DNA of 5,526 nucleotides from Acinetobacter sp. (lineage in GTDB: Bacteria > Pseudomonadota > Gammaproteobacteria > Pseudomonadales > Moraxellaceae), in NCBI GenBank assembly GCA_030523805.1, contig JAUNHS010000005.1, positions 14,672 to 20,197 on the forward strand. Reading direction: 5' to 3'. This document shows positions 5,413 to 5,526 of this stretch, piece by piece. Below the pieces are notes generated by a model that worked only from the letters and a program-made list of their open reading frames with translations, was not told the DNA's origin and did not search any database. Numbering within the stretch: position 1 is the first letter of the stretch; the number at the start of each line of letters is the position of its first letter. A program made the position numbers and the translations under genes.

Positions 5413-5520
5413 ATGAATGACAGCAATAAAACATTTGACCAAAACCCCAAAGTTGGGTACGCTTATACGGCAAAAATTACCAAGCATTTTAACGCATTTA
5501 TTACAATGAGAATACAATGA
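5413..5520 (+). CDS. Possible 35-aa leader peptide or small protein
   Basis: The ATG at 5413 is preceded by AGGCGA (5400-5405) at a spacing of 7 bases, a better ribosome site than those of several genes in this window. It opens 35 codons, starting MNDSNKTFDQNP and ending MRIQ, with the stop TGA at 5518-5520. The stop overlaps an ATG at 5517 (ATGA), which starts a further frame leaving the window. The peptide is hydrophilic and slightly basic, with no membrane segment, signal peptide or amino-acid run typical of an attenuator. It could be a small protein coupled to the next gene, a regulatory upstream ORF, or chance. It is divergent from vapBC, with a 131-base gap to the vapB start. Confidence 0.35.
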   Translation: MNDSNKTFDQNPKVGYAYTAKITKHFNAFITMRIQ

Positions 5521-5526
5521 GCCAAC
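5517..5526 (+). CDS. Possible first codons of a gene continuing beyond the window
   Basis: ATG AGC CAA C at the right edge begins a frame coupled by ATGA to the 35-codon ORF before it. A weak GAGA lies about 8 bases upstream. Only three codons are visible, so nothing can be said about the product. The MSQ opening is the same as that of ampG here but is too short to mean anything. Confidence 0.25.

Noticed and set aside
1..5526. CRISPR array, tRNA or rRNA genes
   Set aside because: No regularly spaced repeats and no cloverleaf or rRNA-like sequence were seen on either strand.

Overview
The window looks like chromosomal DNA of a gamma-proteobacterium with an AT-rich genome, most probably a Moraxellaceae member close to Acinetobacter. 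This rests on the low GC content, codon choice, short AT-rich intergenic regions, and an ampG-type permease beside a Ni-type glyoxalase I (gloA). The genus is inferred from style; no marker gene is present to prove it.

Layout. Bases 1-629 (minus) hold the N-terminal 209 codons of a Lon-related AAA-family protease (AAA_32 type), cut by the window edge. Bases 691-1854 carry two tandem minus-strand genes for near-identical 160-residue secreted proteins of unknown function. They have an N-terminal signal peptide, a lipocalin-like GTW start and two cysteines. Divergent from them, on the plus strand, is ampG (1988-4147), an inner-membrane muropeptide permease with an unusual ~200-residue domain inserted between membrane segments. 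gloA (4197-4598) follows with a good Shine-Dalgarno and then an intrinsic terminator. Convergent to gloA lies a minus-strand vapBC-type toxin-antitoxin pair (5281 to 4701) with its own sigma70-like promoter. At the right edge a 35-codon plus-strand ORF overlaps, by ATGA, the first codons of a gene that runs out of the window.

The most informative structure is a direct tandem duplication. Unit 1 is 698-1341 and unit 2 is 1342-2069. The duplicated segment ran from the loop of the secreted-protein gene's terminator, through the gene and the divergent promoter region, into about codon 27 of ampG. Unit 1 therefore ends in a dead 71-bp copy of the ampG 5' end lying between the two genes. Unit 2 starts with only half of the terminator hairpin. 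Unit 1 has since lost 85 bp (between CAA microhomologies) covering the ampG promoter, ribosome site and start codon. The arithmetic closes exactly: 728 - 85 + 1 = 644 bp. The two proteins are identical over residues 1-55 but differ at 18 later positions in clusters, which suggests divergence of the mature distal part after duplication, or recombination.

Working together: AmpG brings anhydro-muropeptides from the periplasm to the cytoplasm for cell-wall recycling. GloA detoxifies methylglyoxal via glutathione. They are adjacent and may be co-transcribed, without an obvious biochemical link. The secreted paralogs share a divergent control region with ampG, so an envelope role is possible but unproven. 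The vapBC pair looks like an accessory insertion between gloA and the next plus-strand gene.
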